This document shows positions 47,448 through 56,346 of a DNA stretch of 64,000 nucleotides, piece after piece. How positions within the stretch are numbered: position 1 is the stretch's first letter; the number at the start of each line of letters is the position of its first letter. The position numbers and the translations under genes are program-made. The notes beneath the pieces were generated by a model. It was not told where the DNA came from. It did not search any database and saw nothing but the letters and a program-made list of their open reading frames with translations. Location of the stretch: the NCBI RefSeq assembly GCF_030272695.1, contig NZ_JARFYN010000040.1:1-64000 (forward strand), in the 5' to 3' direction. Origin of the DNA: Martinezella calliandrae. GTDB lineage: Bacteria > Pseudomonadota > Alphaproteobacteria > Rhizobiales > Rhizobiaceae.

Positions 47448-47750
47448 TCATGTCACCTCCTCGACGACGGTGTTGTCGTCTGAGAAACTTCGCCTGAGTC
47501 TGTGCCTCTCAAGCAATAGACATAGATCTGCAAGGCCCTCAGTGTTTACGTAGGGCTCCCCGATCTGCATTACCGCACAAATTATCGGATCGAAGATCCA
47601 AGCCGGAAAGCAAAGCGCCACTCCAGGCTCCACTTCACCGACGATCGTCTCCATTCCCCGCCGCGTCTCATCATAAAACCGCCGCACACGACGCCCGTAA
47701 AGCGCGTGCCAGCGATAATGGACTACGAGCTCTTGCTCGATATGGGCAGA
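47448..47750 (-). CDS. Small IS-associated protein, unclear family
   Basis: A minus-strand frame reading HIEQELVVHYRWHALYGRRVRRFYDETRRG and on to PAWIFDPIICAVMQIGEPYVNTEGL. It resembles short proteins found inside rhizobial transposable elements (DUF5372-like pattern of a WHALYGRR start and an invariant PAWxxDP). A GTG at 47687 is a possible start, but the conserved part begins upstream of it, so the 5' end is uncertain or lost. Confidence 0.35.
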   Translation of the reverse strand, partial: SAHIEQELVVHYRWHALYGRRVRRFYDETRRGMETIVGEVEPGVALCFPAWIFDPIICAVMQIGEPYVNTEGLADLCLLLERHRLRRSFSDDNTVVEEVT

Positions 47751-47811
47751 ATGCCCGCCCGACTGCGCTTGGACGAAAAGCCTGGCTATTTGCCGGGTCC
47801 GATCGCGGGGG

Positions 47812-47992
47812 CCAGAGGGCGGCGGCCATGTACAGCTTGATCGTCACCGCGAAAATGAACCGCATTGACCCGCAGGCCTGGCTTGCAGATGTTCTCGCCC
47901 GTATCGCCGACCATCCCGCCAGCCGGATCGATGAGCTTCTCCCCTGGAATTGGCGGAAAGCCGCAACAACGTCTCTGCCGCAGGCGGCCTGA
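47812..47992 (+). pseudogene. IS66 TnpC C-terminal fragment
   Basis: Reads AAMYSLIVTAKMNRIDPQAWLADVLARIADHPASRIDELLPWNWR, the standard end of the IS66 transposase TnpC. The stop overlaps the next ATG (TGATG). Everything upstream in TnpC is missing from this copy. Confidence 0.8.
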
Positions 47993-48576
47993 TGGCAGGT
48001 CCTCTCGTTCGCTTAAAGATTACGCTCGATGACGTTGATCCCTTGGTAATGCGGCGCGTTGTTGTGCCATTCCGCATTCGGCTTGATCGGCTTCATGAGA
48101 TTCTTCAGGAGGCTTTCGGCTGGACCAACAGCCATCTCTATGAGTTCCGGATCCGTGACATCGGGTTCGGCATACCCGATGGCGGCTTTGATGACCCCAT
48201 AGACGCTCGAAAGGAAACTTTTCTTGCCGCTATCGAAGATATCGGCGCGAGATCATTCAAGTATCTCTATGACTTCGGCGACGGCTGGACGCACACCGTA
48301 AAAATCGAAAAGACCTTTCCGGCTACCGCTGGCTTCGATGATCCCTTCCTTCTCGAAGCTGTCGGAAGATGTCCGCCCGAGGATGTCGGCGGCCCATGGG
48401 GCTATGAAGAGTTCCGTGAGGCTCTTGCAGACGTCAATCATGAGCGGCATCACGAATTGCTCGAATGGTGGGGCGACGCACACTACGATCCGGGCGACGT
48501 CGACGCTGCCAATCTCCGCAAAAACGTCGAGGCTCTTGCCGCAAAGTGGAAGCGCCGATCGCGCAAAAAAACCTGA
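47992..48576 (+). CDS. Plasmid pRiA4b ORF-3-like protein (IS66 passenger)
   Basis: 194 residues from MAGPLVRLKITLDDVDPLVMRRVVVP, coupled to the TnpC fragment by TGATG. The family pattern is complete: RLDRLHEILQEAFGWTNSHLYEF, YDFGDGWTHTVKIE, CPPEDVGGPWGYEEF and the WWGD motif. It is a frequent passenger of IS66 elements; its function is unknown. It appears intact. Confidence 0.9.
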   Translation: MAGPLVRLKITLDDVDPLVMRRVVVPFRIRLDRLHEILQEAFGWTNSHLYEFRIRDIGFGIPDGGFDDPIDARKETFLAAIEDIGARSFKYLYDFGDGWTHTVKIEKTFPATAGFDDPFLLEAVGRCPPEDVGGPWGYEEFREALADVNHERHHELLEWWGDAHYDPGDVDAANLRKNVEALAAKWKRRSRKKT

Positions 48577-48582
48577 CCCTGC

Positions 48583-49218
48583 GGTCCTCGGCGAATGCTT
48601 ACAGTTCACCGGTATCCTGCAGGCTGATTGCTATAATAGCTTCAATCCGCTCTTCGACCGGACCAAGAAACAAATCCCGGTGACGCCGGCCTTCTGCTTT
48701 GCCCATGCGCGGCGAAAGTTCTTCGAGCTGGCGGATGTCTCTCGCACGGCCCGGCGGGGCAAAGGTTTGAGGCCTGTTTCGGCAACGGCTTTGGAGGCGT
48801 TCAAGCGCATCGATGCGTTGTTCGCCATCGAGCGTGAGCTCAACGGCCGGAGTGCCGAAGAGCGCCTTGCCGTGCGTCAGGAAAAGAGCAAGCCGCTGCT
48901 CGACAAGTTGGAAGTTTGGTTGCGGGAGGAGCGCGAAGGCTTATCACGTTCTTCGCCGGTGCTTGAACCGATCAACTACATGCTGTCGCGCTGGGACGAT
49001 TTTGCCCGATATGCCGATGACGGGAGGATTTGCATGACGAACAACGCGGCGGAAAGAGCCCTGCGCGGGTTGCCTGCGGAAGAAAGAATTGGAGCTTCGC
49101 CGGTTCAGAGCGCTGCGCCGACCGGGCTGCCGTCATGCTGACCCTTATTACGACAGCCCGCCTCAACGACATCGACCCGAAGGCCTGGCTTGCCGACGTT
49201 CTGGCCCGCATTCGCTGA
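48583..49218 (+). pseudogene. IS66 TnpC transposase, internal and C-terminal fragment with frameshift
   Basis: Reads FTGILQADCYNSFNPLF, FCFAHARRKFFELADVSR, LDKLEVWLREEREGLSRSSPVLEPINYMLSRWDDFARYADDGRICMTNNAAERALRG. It then shifts frame near 49070 to GRKNWSFAGSERCADRAAVMLTLITTARLNDIDPKAWLADVLARIR. The N-terminal third and zinc finger are absent. A second, divergent copy of the same C-terminus as at 47812. Confidence 0.85.
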
Positions 49219-49268
49219 TCTTCCTGTCTCCCGCCTGCACGAGCTGTTGCCTTGGGAGTGGAGGGAAA

Positions 49269-49514
49269 TCAAGGCGGCGGCAATACCGGCTGCCGCCTAA
49301 ACAGCTTCCGAAACAGCTCCTCTGACCGACGCAGACCCTCGTCCGTCAGCACCAGTGACTTCGACTTGTTCACCGGATCGCCGATCAGGCCTTTCTGATG
49401 CAAGCGATCCGTCGTCGCCCAGTCAAACCCCTTCCAGGCGCATCGCTCGTTGTGAAGCGTCAGCCACATCAACGCCAGCACCGCGTCGTCGATTTTGTCC
49501 TTATCGATCTCCAT
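49269..49514 (-). CDS. DUF6429 family protein
   Basis: 81 residues: MEIDKDKIDDAVLALMWLTLHNERCAWKGFDWATTDRLHQKGLIGDPVNKSKSLVLTDEGL. This family is commonly found near IS66 elements in rhizobia. Looks like a small winged-helix. Function unknown. Confidence 0.8.
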   Translation of the reverse strand: MEIDKDKIDDAVLALMWLTLHNERCAWKGFDWATTDRLHQKGLIGDPVNKSKSLVLTDEGLRRSEELFRKLFRRQPVLPPP

Positions 49515-50015
49515 TCCGCAATGTTACCAGGCGCGACGCGCAAAATCCTGCGGTCCTAGTCGGATGGATACGCCTCACGGTGGTGTGCCGCTTGTGCTTC
49601 TCCCTTGGCATCAGAAAGCTGGTTCCTGCAGTTCCGCGCAAAAGCCTGCATCCGGCTCATGCCCCCTATACGCCGTCCACTGTCCGCCCAGTCATCAGGC
49701 TTCCGACGGACTTGTCCCGAGAGATCCACACGCCCTCGGTTTTAGTGGTATCAAAGAGTACTAACGACGCGTCATCGAAGGGTTTGCTTGCGCACGCTCA
49801 TCTTCCGGATGCCTACCTGCCCCGGATCATGTCCGCGGCTTTTGACCCAACGCTAACCACCATGGCTCTTCTACCACAGCAGCTTGGGCTGGTTTGAGAC
49901 CCGCTCCTGAAAGCCGATCCCGAGGGGCCTACCCTCATCTTTCACGCAGCTTCTCAGCATGTTGTCAGTTCTCCATCGAACCTGCTTGCTGCAGCACACC
50001 ATGGACGGGCACTAG
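49515..50015. other. No recognisable gene
   Basis: 501 bases between the IS66 remnants and the DUF1445 gene. A plus-strand frame is open but not family-like. The right end of the IS66 element or the lost part of the group II intron would be expected here; neither was found by eye. Confidence 0.4.
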
Positions 50016-50813
50016 TTAGCGTCGTTGAATAGAAAGGGTGGCGTTTAACATATCTGTCAAAAGCATATGCCCAGGTGCATGGGTTATGCTGAGTTCTGGT
50101 GTGGCGCGGCCAATGGCAGCTTGAGGAGTTACTCCACAGGCCCAGAAGACGGGGATTTCACCAGGGCGGATCGTCACAGCGTCTCCATAATCTGGACTAG
50201 CGATGTCTTTTATGCCGATCGCCTCTGGATCGCCCAGGTGGACCGGAGCGCCATGCACCGAAGGGAATCGTCCGGTGATTTGCACGGCTTTGATTGCGTC
50301 TTCCGGAATCATGGGGCGCATAGAGACGACGAGCGGGCCGGAGAATGCGCCAGAAGGCGTTGTGGCGATTGATGAGCGAAACATCGGCACGTTGAGCCCT
50401 TCTTCAATGTGTCGAACCGGCACGCCGGCCCTTTGTAAAGCCTCTTCAAATGAAAATGAGCAGCCGATCGCAAATGTCACGAAGTCTTCGCGCCAGATCC
50501 TGGTGACGTCCTGCAGCTCGTCAACTAGCACTCCCTTTTTCCAAACGCGGTAGCGCGGCACGTCCGTGCGAATGTCTAGATCGTCCCCGAGGCCGCTGAT
50601 CGATGTTGCACCCGCCTCTGCCACGCCCAGGAGAGGACACGGCTTTGGATTGCGCTGACAGAACAATAAGAAATCGTAAGCAAGATCGCACGGTAGAATC
50701 GCAAGATTTGCTTGCACGAAGCCCGGAGCGAGATTAGCGGTCGGGCCCGACAAAACGCCGGCACGCGCCATTAGCCGTATTCGTAGCGCTGACGAAGGAG
50801 CGGTTGAACTCAT
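50016..50813 (-). CDS. DUF1445 putative hydro-lyase / D-glutamate cyclase family
   Basis: 265 residues, full length. Family segments are exact: GPTANLAPGFVQANLAILPCDLAYDFLLFCQRNPKPCPLL, TDVPRYRVWKKG, FAIGCSFSFEEALQRAGVPVRHIEEG and RPGEIPVFWACGVTPQAA. The family includes a mitochondrial D-glutamate cyclase and bacterial putative hydro-lyases. The neighbouring epimerase and D-amino-acid dehydrogenase suggest action on a D-amino or imino acid product. Last gene of the dadA operon, or separately expressed after the repeat at 50855. Confidence 0.9.
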   Translation of the reverse strand: MSSTAPSSALRIRLMARAGVLSGPTANLAPGFVQANLAILPCDLAYDFLLFCQRNPKPCPLLGVAEAGATSISGLGDDLDIRTDVPRYRVWKKGVLVDELQDVTRIWREDFVTFAIGCSFSFEEALQRAGVPVRHIEEGLNVPMFRSSIATTPSGAFSGPLVVSMRPMIPEDAIKAVQITGRFPSVHGAPVHLGDPEAIGIKDIASPDYGDAVTIRPGEIPVFWACGVTPQAAIGRATPELSITHAPGHMLLTDMLNATLSIQRR

Positions 50814-50854
50814 AAATGTTCCTGTGAATGCTACCTGTTATGTTTTGGTTTATA

Positions 50855-50873
50855 TGAGGTGGATTTTACCTCA
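50855..50873. promoter_or_regulatory. Inverted repeat before the DUF1445 gene
   Basis: TGAGGT and ACCTCA arms with a seven-base spacer, in the 95-base gap between the epimerase and DUF1445 genes, about 40 bases before the DUF1445 start. Could be an operator or an attenuating hairpin. No match to a known regulator can be given. Confidence 0.35.
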
Positions 50874-50908
50874 AATGCCCACGGACCAGATTGCTCTGTG
50901 AACGTTGG

Positions 50909-51910
50909 TCACGTGACTTGGAAACCGTGCGCGAGCGGGTCGAAATTCGAAACAAAAATCGTATTGTGGCCGATTACGCGGGCCCAACCAGCGACGCTGG
51001 GCTTGATCGCCTTCTTATCACCGACCTGAGTTTCTCCCTCGACCCTGCAGTCAAACGTTGTTCCGATGATGCTTTCGTGCACGAACGTGTCGCCGATGTT
51101 CAGGCGCCCACGCGCTACAAGCTGCGCCATGCGGGCCGAGGAGCCCGTCCCGCATGGGGAGCGATCAATGGCTTTGTCACCGTAAAAGACCGCATTGCGA
51201 CCATGAGCGCGCTCCAGGCGCGGCTTTTCCGTCCACATAACGTGGCTGACGCCTCGGATCCGACTATCCTCGGGATGTACGGGCGCAAGTTTTAATTCCG
51301 CAGCCTGTCGGACAAGCGGACTGAACCGAAGAATGTCGTTCGCACTCATTGCGTCCAGGCCCGGCCAGTTCACTTGTGGCTCGATGATGGCGTAATAATT
51401 TCCCCCATAAGCAAGGTCAACTTTGATCAATCCAAGGCCCGGAACGTCGAGATCGATGTCCTGAGCGTGCAGATAACTTGCGACGTTGAACAGGCGCACC
51501 TGCTCAACGACTTGATCTCCCCGGGCATATTCGACTTCGATTTTGCCTGCAGGTGTCTCGAGCGAGAGTTTCCCTTTATTTCTTGGTACGACCAACCCCT
51601 CTTCGATCGCGGCGGTTACGGCGCCGATCGTGCCATGACCGCACATCGGCAAACAACCGCTGACCTCGATGAAGAGAATTCCGACGTCGCAATCGCCGCG
51701 CGACGAGGGGTAAAGGATTGCTCCGGACATTCCATCGTGGCCGCGCGGCTCGAACATAAGCGCCCTGCGGACCCAGTCGTGATCGCGTAGAAAGATCTCT
51801 CGCTTCTCCGCCATTGAGACGCTCGGCAGGAGAGGCACACCACCAACCACCAGGCGCAATGGATTTCCGCATGTGTGAGCGTCGATACAGAAAAAGGTGT
51901 GGCGAGACAT
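50909..51910 (-). CDS. 4-hydroxyproline 2-epimerase (proline racemase family)
   Basis: 333 residues from MSRHTFFCIDAHTCGNPLRLVVGG. Both active-site cysteines are present, in PMCGHGTIG and SPCGTGSSARMA. This marks the two-base epimerase group rather than the Thr-containing dehydratases. The DAHTCGNPxRLVxGG start fits hydroxyproline epimerases, which convert trans-4-hydroxy-L-proline to cis-4-hydroxy-D-proline. It starts one base after the dadA stop. The DadA-type partner supports this pathway. Confidence 0.88.
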   Translation of the reverse strand: MSRHTFFCIDAHTCGNPLRLVVGGVPLLPSVSMAEKREIFLRDHDWVRRALMFEPRGHDGMSGAILYPSSRGDCDVGILFIEVSGCLPMCGHGTIGAVTAAIEEGLVVPRNKGKLSLETPAGKIEVEYARGDQVVEQVRLFNVASYLHAQDIDLDVPGLGLIKVDLAYGGNYYAIIEPQVNWPGLDAMSANDILRFSPLVRQAAELKLAPVHPEDSRIRGVSHVMWTEKPRLERAHGRNAVFYGDKAIDRSPCGTGSSARMAQLVARGRLNIGDTFVHESIIGTTFDCRVEGETQVGDKKAIKPSVAGWARVIGHNTIFVSNFDPLAHGFQVT

Positions 51911-51911
51911 T

Positions 51912-53171
51912 CTATTTGCCTTTCCTAAAGGAGAAACGTGCAGCCGAAAATGGCGAAAGATCGAGGCTTTGGGCCCGCCCGAAAATGAGGTCACCGACGA
52001 TCTTGCCAGTTGTTGGGCCCTGAGTCAGCCCCAGATGCCCGTGCCCGAATGCATAAATGATATCCATGCTGACAGAAGATCTGCCGATTACCGGCAGACT
52101 GTCTGGTGTGGCAGGCCGGTGGCCAGACCATTCGCTACCTCCGTCTGCCCTAAGCCCCGGGAGATAAAGTTTTGCGAGCTTCACCAGCGCTTTCGAGCGC
52201 TTAAAGTTTGGGGGAGACTGCAATCCGCCAAACTCGGCTGCCCCGCCGATCCGCAGCCCGACAGAAAGAGGGGTCGCCACAAACTTCCGATCTGCGAATA
52301 TCACCTCTCGTTCAAGCATGACCCCGGGCGCGGCGATAGTGGTGTTATATCCTCGCTCACTCTCAAGAAGCACGCGATCCCCGAGCTGCTGGGCAAGTTG
52401 TGCCGACCAGGCTCCCGCTGCGATAACAACCTTCGCGGCCGACAGCGTTGTGCCGCCACTCATCGCAACCTTCGCCCCTTCGCTGGTCGAGTAAACCCGG
52501 TCCACCTGACCGTGCAGGATCTCTGCACCGTTCGCAGCAAGCCAAAGGCGCAAAACATCAACTACTTTTTTTGGATCCGCGATGTGTGACCATTGAGGCG
52601 TAAAAACGCCGCTCTGCACAATTGCGCCCAGTGCTGGTTCCATATCCCTTACTTCGCGCGCTGACAGTTCCTTCATCTCAACTCCAAGCGCGCGCTTGGC
52701 CTCCCATTCGTGTTTGTCTCTGAGAAATCCATTCGCCGTCTCGTAGACGGTCAGCGCGCCCTTGCGGAACAAGTCGCCTCCAAGCCCTACAGTGTTAAAG
52801 AGTGGCATTAGATCATCATAGACTCGACTGTTTATCGAGGCTAGCGCCTTGGATATTCGCGCAACTTCCGATGGGGAGCCAACCCGCGCAAAGTTCCAGA
52901 GCCACGGTACCATGCGGGGTGCATGCCCTATTCGGAGCGTGAGCGGGCCGAGGGGATCCAGCAGCCACAATGGCACTTTCTTCCATAATCCCGGAACAGA
53001 TGCAGGTACAACCTCTGTCACGGCGATGCCGCCGGCATTGCCGAACGAGGCTTTGTCACCTGCCGGATCTCGGTCAACGATCGTGACCGTTGCTCCACCT
53101 TGCAGCGCCTCAAAGGCAACACTCAGCCCGACTATGCCGGCCCCTATTACAACGACGGTCGTCTTTGTCAT
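51912..53171 (-). CDS. dadA: FAD-dependent D-amino-acid dehydrogenase, DadA-like
   Basis: 419 residues from MTKTTVVVIGAGIVGLSVAFEAL (FAD-binding GxGxxG). The C-terminal EWSGHRPATPDSLPVIGRS and GHGHLGLTQGPTTGKIVGDLI are the DadA signature. With the adjacent epimerase it would oxidise cis-4-hydroxy-D-proline (or another D-amino acid) to the imino acid, passing electrons to the membrane. The open frame extends upstream of the ATG but is antisense-free, unrelated sequence belonging to a neighbouring pseudogene. A GGATCC palindrome lies about 60 bases before the start. Confidence 0.9.
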   Translation of the reverse strand: MTKTTVVVIGAGIVGLSVAFEALQGGATVTIVDRDPAGDKASFGNAGGIAVTEVVPASVPGLWKKVPLWLLDPLGPLTLRIGHAPRMVPWLWNFARVGSPSEVARISKALASINSRVYDDLMPLFNTVGLGGDLFRKGALTVYETANGFLRDKHEWEAKRALGVEMKELSAREVRDMEPALGAIVQSGVFTPQWSHIADPKKVVDVLRLWLAANGAEILHGQVDRVYSTSEGAKVAMSGGTTLSAAKVVIAAGAWSAQLAQQLGDRVLLESERGYNTTIAAPGVMLEREVIFADRKFVATPLSVGLRIGGAAEFGGLQSPPNFKRSKALVKLAKLYLPGLRADGGSEWSGHRPATPDSLPVIGRSSVSMDIIYAFGHGHLGLTQGPTTGKIVGDLIFGRAQSLDLSPFSAARFSFRKGK

Positions 53172-53224
53172 TCGCTTTCTTTCAGTAATGAAGCACACCT
53201 TCCGGCGAGTCCTATTGTACCATC

Positions 53225-53245
53225 GTAGATTGGATCCACAATAGA
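53225..53245. promoter_or_regulatory. GGATCC palindromic operator upstream of dadA
   Basis: GTAGATTGGATCCACAATAG, centre 53232-53237. It shares the core GTAGATTGGATCCA with sites at 60988-61003 and 62816-62836, each upstream of a transcription unit of the same peptide and imino-acid cluster. The form resembles GntR/FCD-type operators. Confidence 0.6.
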
Positions 53246-53279
53246 GGCTTAAACATCTCTCAGCCAGTTCGCCTTTCCC

Positions 53280-54422
53280 GAGCCAGCCGAATTGATAATC
53301 TGACGTCCCAGAGCTTTGCAGATGGGGGATTATGCCATCGATGAAAATTTCAGTGGTGATTAGCCGACGCTGACGCTCCGCCTGCGACGGCGCAAGGCCC
53401 CCCAGCACCAAGTCTCCCTGCTGGCTGGGCCCGAGCGTGATGCTTTCCGCTTCTCCCTGCGAAGCCCATCCAAATGCCGGGAGAAGACGAGCGCTGTACG
53501 CCGCTGTGCACTCCACGGTACCGTGCTGTTTGGTCGGACCTCAGCAAAACAGGGCAGGATTCGTGCCCAAAAAAGATCAATGAAATGATCCGGAGGGTCG
53601 TCTGCGGCGGAATGCTTTCTCCTTACGAGCGACACAGTCAGTGTACTCATCGATCCGCGACTGATCCATAGCAATCAGCTCTCCATGACCGAAGCACACG
53701 GGGTCAGGCTGGACTACCTGCATCAATTTCGCGCGGCGGTGATGCATCTCCAGCTGGAAGCTGTTGCGGATCACCGTAGACTGGACAACAATGTCGCGTT
53801 CAATCCCTTCGGAATCCGAATTGAAAAAAGATTGTCTCCTGCAAAGACGATTCGCTCGCCGTCGATGACGCCAACAATAATTGCGTGGTACTCGGTTTGA
53901 CCCGGGCGTAATGAGCTTCGAAGTCAAATCCGCGCCGTCGCTCGGGGTCCGCTGCACCTCGATGGGTTTGTGAAAGCAACATGGTGTGCTTGCCCAAGTG
54001 CCGGGATGACGTTGAAGGAAAGGAATGCCACAAACGTGGTTGTCGTGAATGTGCGTGGGTACGACAAGTTCGATTTCCCGGTCCCCGTAATCATCGCGTA
54101 GCTGATCCAGGTGATGCTCGACGAAACGTAGGGCCTGCGTGCCATCGTGATCACCGCCCGCATGAAGATTTCCCGCTGAAGCAAATCCATAGCCGATCAT
54201 AATGGCGTGCCGCTTTCGCTAAGCGTAAAAGTTCGAACACGTGTAGGGGCCCGCCCAGAGCAGATGTTCGGTGAGAACATAGACGTTGCAGATGTCCCGG
54301 AATTCCCACAGATGTTCAGAACGTTGGACGAGAGACATCTTCCCTTCTTCCCCCGGGATTTCATGAGCCCGATAAACTACGAATGGTCGTTTAGTCGTTT
54401 GAGCACTTCCGTTTGCCGCCAC
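53280..54422 (-). pseudogene. Metallo-beta-lactamase-fold hydrolase, multiply frameshifted
   Basis: Pieces of one gene lie in order on the minus strand in different frames. The start is RPFVVYRAHEIPGEEGKMSLVQRSEHLWEFRDICNVYVL (54422-54219). The MBL core follows: GGDHDGTQALRFVEHHLDQLRDDYGDREIELVVPTHIHDNHVCGIPFLQRH (about 54150-53990). Then come SDSEGIERD, RNSFQLEMHHR and PVCFGHGELIAMD, DLFWARILPCFAEVRPN (about 53580), and a tail LGPSQQGDLVLGGLAPSQAERQRRLITTEIFIDG (about 53430-53330). At least three frameshifts are needed, and the zinc motif HxHxDH has become HIHDNH. Lies between dppC and dadA in the same direction. Confidence 0.75.
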
Positions 54423-54500
54423 GCGCTGTTTTCAAACAACGCTGTGTAGCAGTCCCACGGCGCTTACCGTAGACACTGAGTGTCGGCGGCCCGGCAAGCC

Positions 54501-55358
54501 TTAGTCCGGTAGCGTAAAGCGCGGATCGAGCATGTCGCGCAATCCGTCGCCAATTAGGTTGATGGCGAGAACAACCACTGCAATCACGACGCTGGGGTAC
54601 ACGATGAGGTGTGGCGCGATCAGTACAAAGGTTCGTCCCTCGGCAACGATGTTTCCCCAACTGGGGTGTTCAGGTGGAACGCCAACACCGACAAAGCCGA
54701 GATAGGCTTCGAAGAGAACGGCAAGACCACAAATATATGTAGCCTGCACTACGATCGGAGCCAACGCGTTCGGCAAGATGTATTTGAAGAGGATACGCAA
54801 GGGTCCGGTGCCATAGGATTGGGCAGCTTCAACGAAGGCCTGTTCTCGGAGTGTTAAAGTCAAGCTCCGAACCAGCCGCGCGACCACCGGCACCTCCGGA
54901 ACCGCCAAGGCGACGATGACCGTCAAAATACCGCTACCGAAGATCGTCGCCAAGGCAATCGCAAGCAGGATGCCAGGTATCGCCATCATGCCATCCATGA
55001 TCCTCATTAGAACCTTGTCTGAAGCTTGACCGGCTCCGGCTATAAGGCCCAAAATTGTTCCCGCTGTCGTCGCTAGTGCTGCTGTTCCCACTCCGATGGC
55101 AAGCGACACCTGACCCCCGTAAAGCACTCGAGTGAAGATATCGCGGCCGAACATGTCTGTCCCGAGCATATGTTCGGAACTCGGCGGATTCAGCCTGAAC
55201 TGAGGATTCATCGCCAAAGGATCAGTGCTAGTAATGAAGGGCGACAAAAAGGTCGTCACAACCACCAAGACCAAGAATATGATGGCTATTTGTAGGGCCG
55301 CCGGCAGGCGCGAAAGCTGTCGCAACTGCAAGGAACCCACAACATCGGAAAAAGTCAT
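54501..55358 (-). CDS. dppC: Peptide ABC transporter permease, DppC type
   Basis: 285 residues with about six membrane helices. Typical DppC/OppC features: HMLGTDMFGRDIFTRVLYGGQVSLAIG near the start and the EAA loop FVEAAQSYGTGPLRILFKYILPNALAPI. Pairs with DppB, whose stop is 12 bases upstream. Last gene of the M19-dppDF-dppA-dppBC operon. Confidence 0.94.
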   Translation of the reverse strand: MTFSDVVGSLQLRQLSRLPAALQIAIIFLVLVVVTTFLSPFITSTDPLAMNPQFRLNPPSSEHMLGTDMFGRDIFTRVLYGGQVSLAIGVGTAALATTAGTILGLIAGAGQASDKVLMRIMDGMMAIPGILLAIALATIFGSGILTVIVALAVPEVPVVARLVRSLTLTLREQAFVEAAQSYGTGPLRILFKYILPNALAPIVVQATYICGLAVLFEAYLGFVGVGVPPEHPSWGNIVAEGRTFVLIAPHLIVYPSVVIAVVVLAINLIGDGLRDMLDPRFTLPD

Positions 55359-55370
55359 ATTACCAGCTCC

Positions 55371-56315
55371 TCAGGTGTATTTGATCCGCGGGTCGATAAA
55401 CAGGTACGACAAGTCGACAAGCAAGTTTATGATGACGTAAACCATCGCACTTATTAATAGAACTCCTTGGATGACCGGGATGTCGATGCGCTGTATGGCC
55501 TCAACGAGAAGACGGCCGATTCCGGGTATTGCAAACACCGTCTCGGTTATCACTACGCCTCCGAGCATCGAAGCAAAAGAGGTTCCCACGACGGTGACGA
55601 GAGGAACGGCAACTAGTCTAAGGCAGTGTCGAATGATGATCGAAGTCTCACTGAGACCTTTCGCCCGCGCTACACGGACAAAGTCCTGATTTAACACTTC
55701 GATGGCACTCGCTCTGGTAATTCGGCCAATCAGCGCCGTCTGCGCAAAACCCAACATAATCGCCGGCAACAAAATGTGCCTCGCCATCTCCGAGATGCCT
55801 TTGTCCATCCCCGCAAAGCCCTGAACCGGCATCCATCCAAGGCGCACACCGAACGTGAAGATCAGAAGGTATCCAATCAAGAAGGCGGGGATCGACATCC
55901 CCGCAACACAAAAGAGCAGGACAACTCGATCTACGATGGTGCCTGATCGCCGCGCCGCCAGCAGTCCCAGGGGCACAGCGATCATTAATGCGACTAACGT
56001 TGCCGCGATTGCGAGGGTGATAGTCGGCTCGGCGCGCGCGAGAATGAGGTTGAGCACGGGCTGCCCCGAAAAAAGCGATGCTCCTAAATCCCCATGCAAG
56101 GTATTTCCCAGCCAAACGAAATAGCGCAATACAACCGGAGCATCCAGTTGAAGACGCTCCCGAATGGCTTCGATTTGGGCGGGCGACGCATAGTCGCCCG
56201 CCAGAACAGCCGCGGGATCGCCCGGACTCAGGTAAGTCAGCCCAAATACGACTGCTGTGACAACTCCGACGACCGGAATGACGGAGAGAACGCGGGTAAT
56301 CAGGTATCTGATCAT
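55371..56315 (-). CDS. dppB: Peptide ABC transporter permease, DppB type
   Basis: 314 residues from MIRYLITRVLSVIPVVGVVTAVVF; the frame extends upstream, but that part overlaps the binding-protein gene. Family marks: LSPGDPAAVLAGDYASP in the first periplasmic loop and the EAA-loop segment FVRVARAKGLSETSIIIRHCLRL. Six membrane helices. Confidence 0.94.
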   Translation of the reverse strand: MIRYLITRVLSVIPVVGVVTAVVFGLTYLSPGDPAAVLAGDYASPAQIEAIRERLQLDAPVVLRYFVWLGNTLHGDLGASLFSGQPVLNLILARAEPTITLAIAATLVALMIAVPLGLLAARRSGTIVDRVVLLFCVAGMSIPAFLIGYLLIFTFGVRLGWMPVQGFAGMDKGISEMARHILLPAIMLGFAQTALIGRITRASAIEVLNQDFVRVARAKGLSETSIIIRHCLRLVAVPLVTVVGTSFASMLGGVVITETVFAIPGIGRLLVEAIQRIDIPVIQGVLLISAMVYVIINLLVDLSYLFIDPRIKYT

Positions 56316-56346
56316 AGTGACCTCGAAAGCCCGAGCTGGGATGTCG

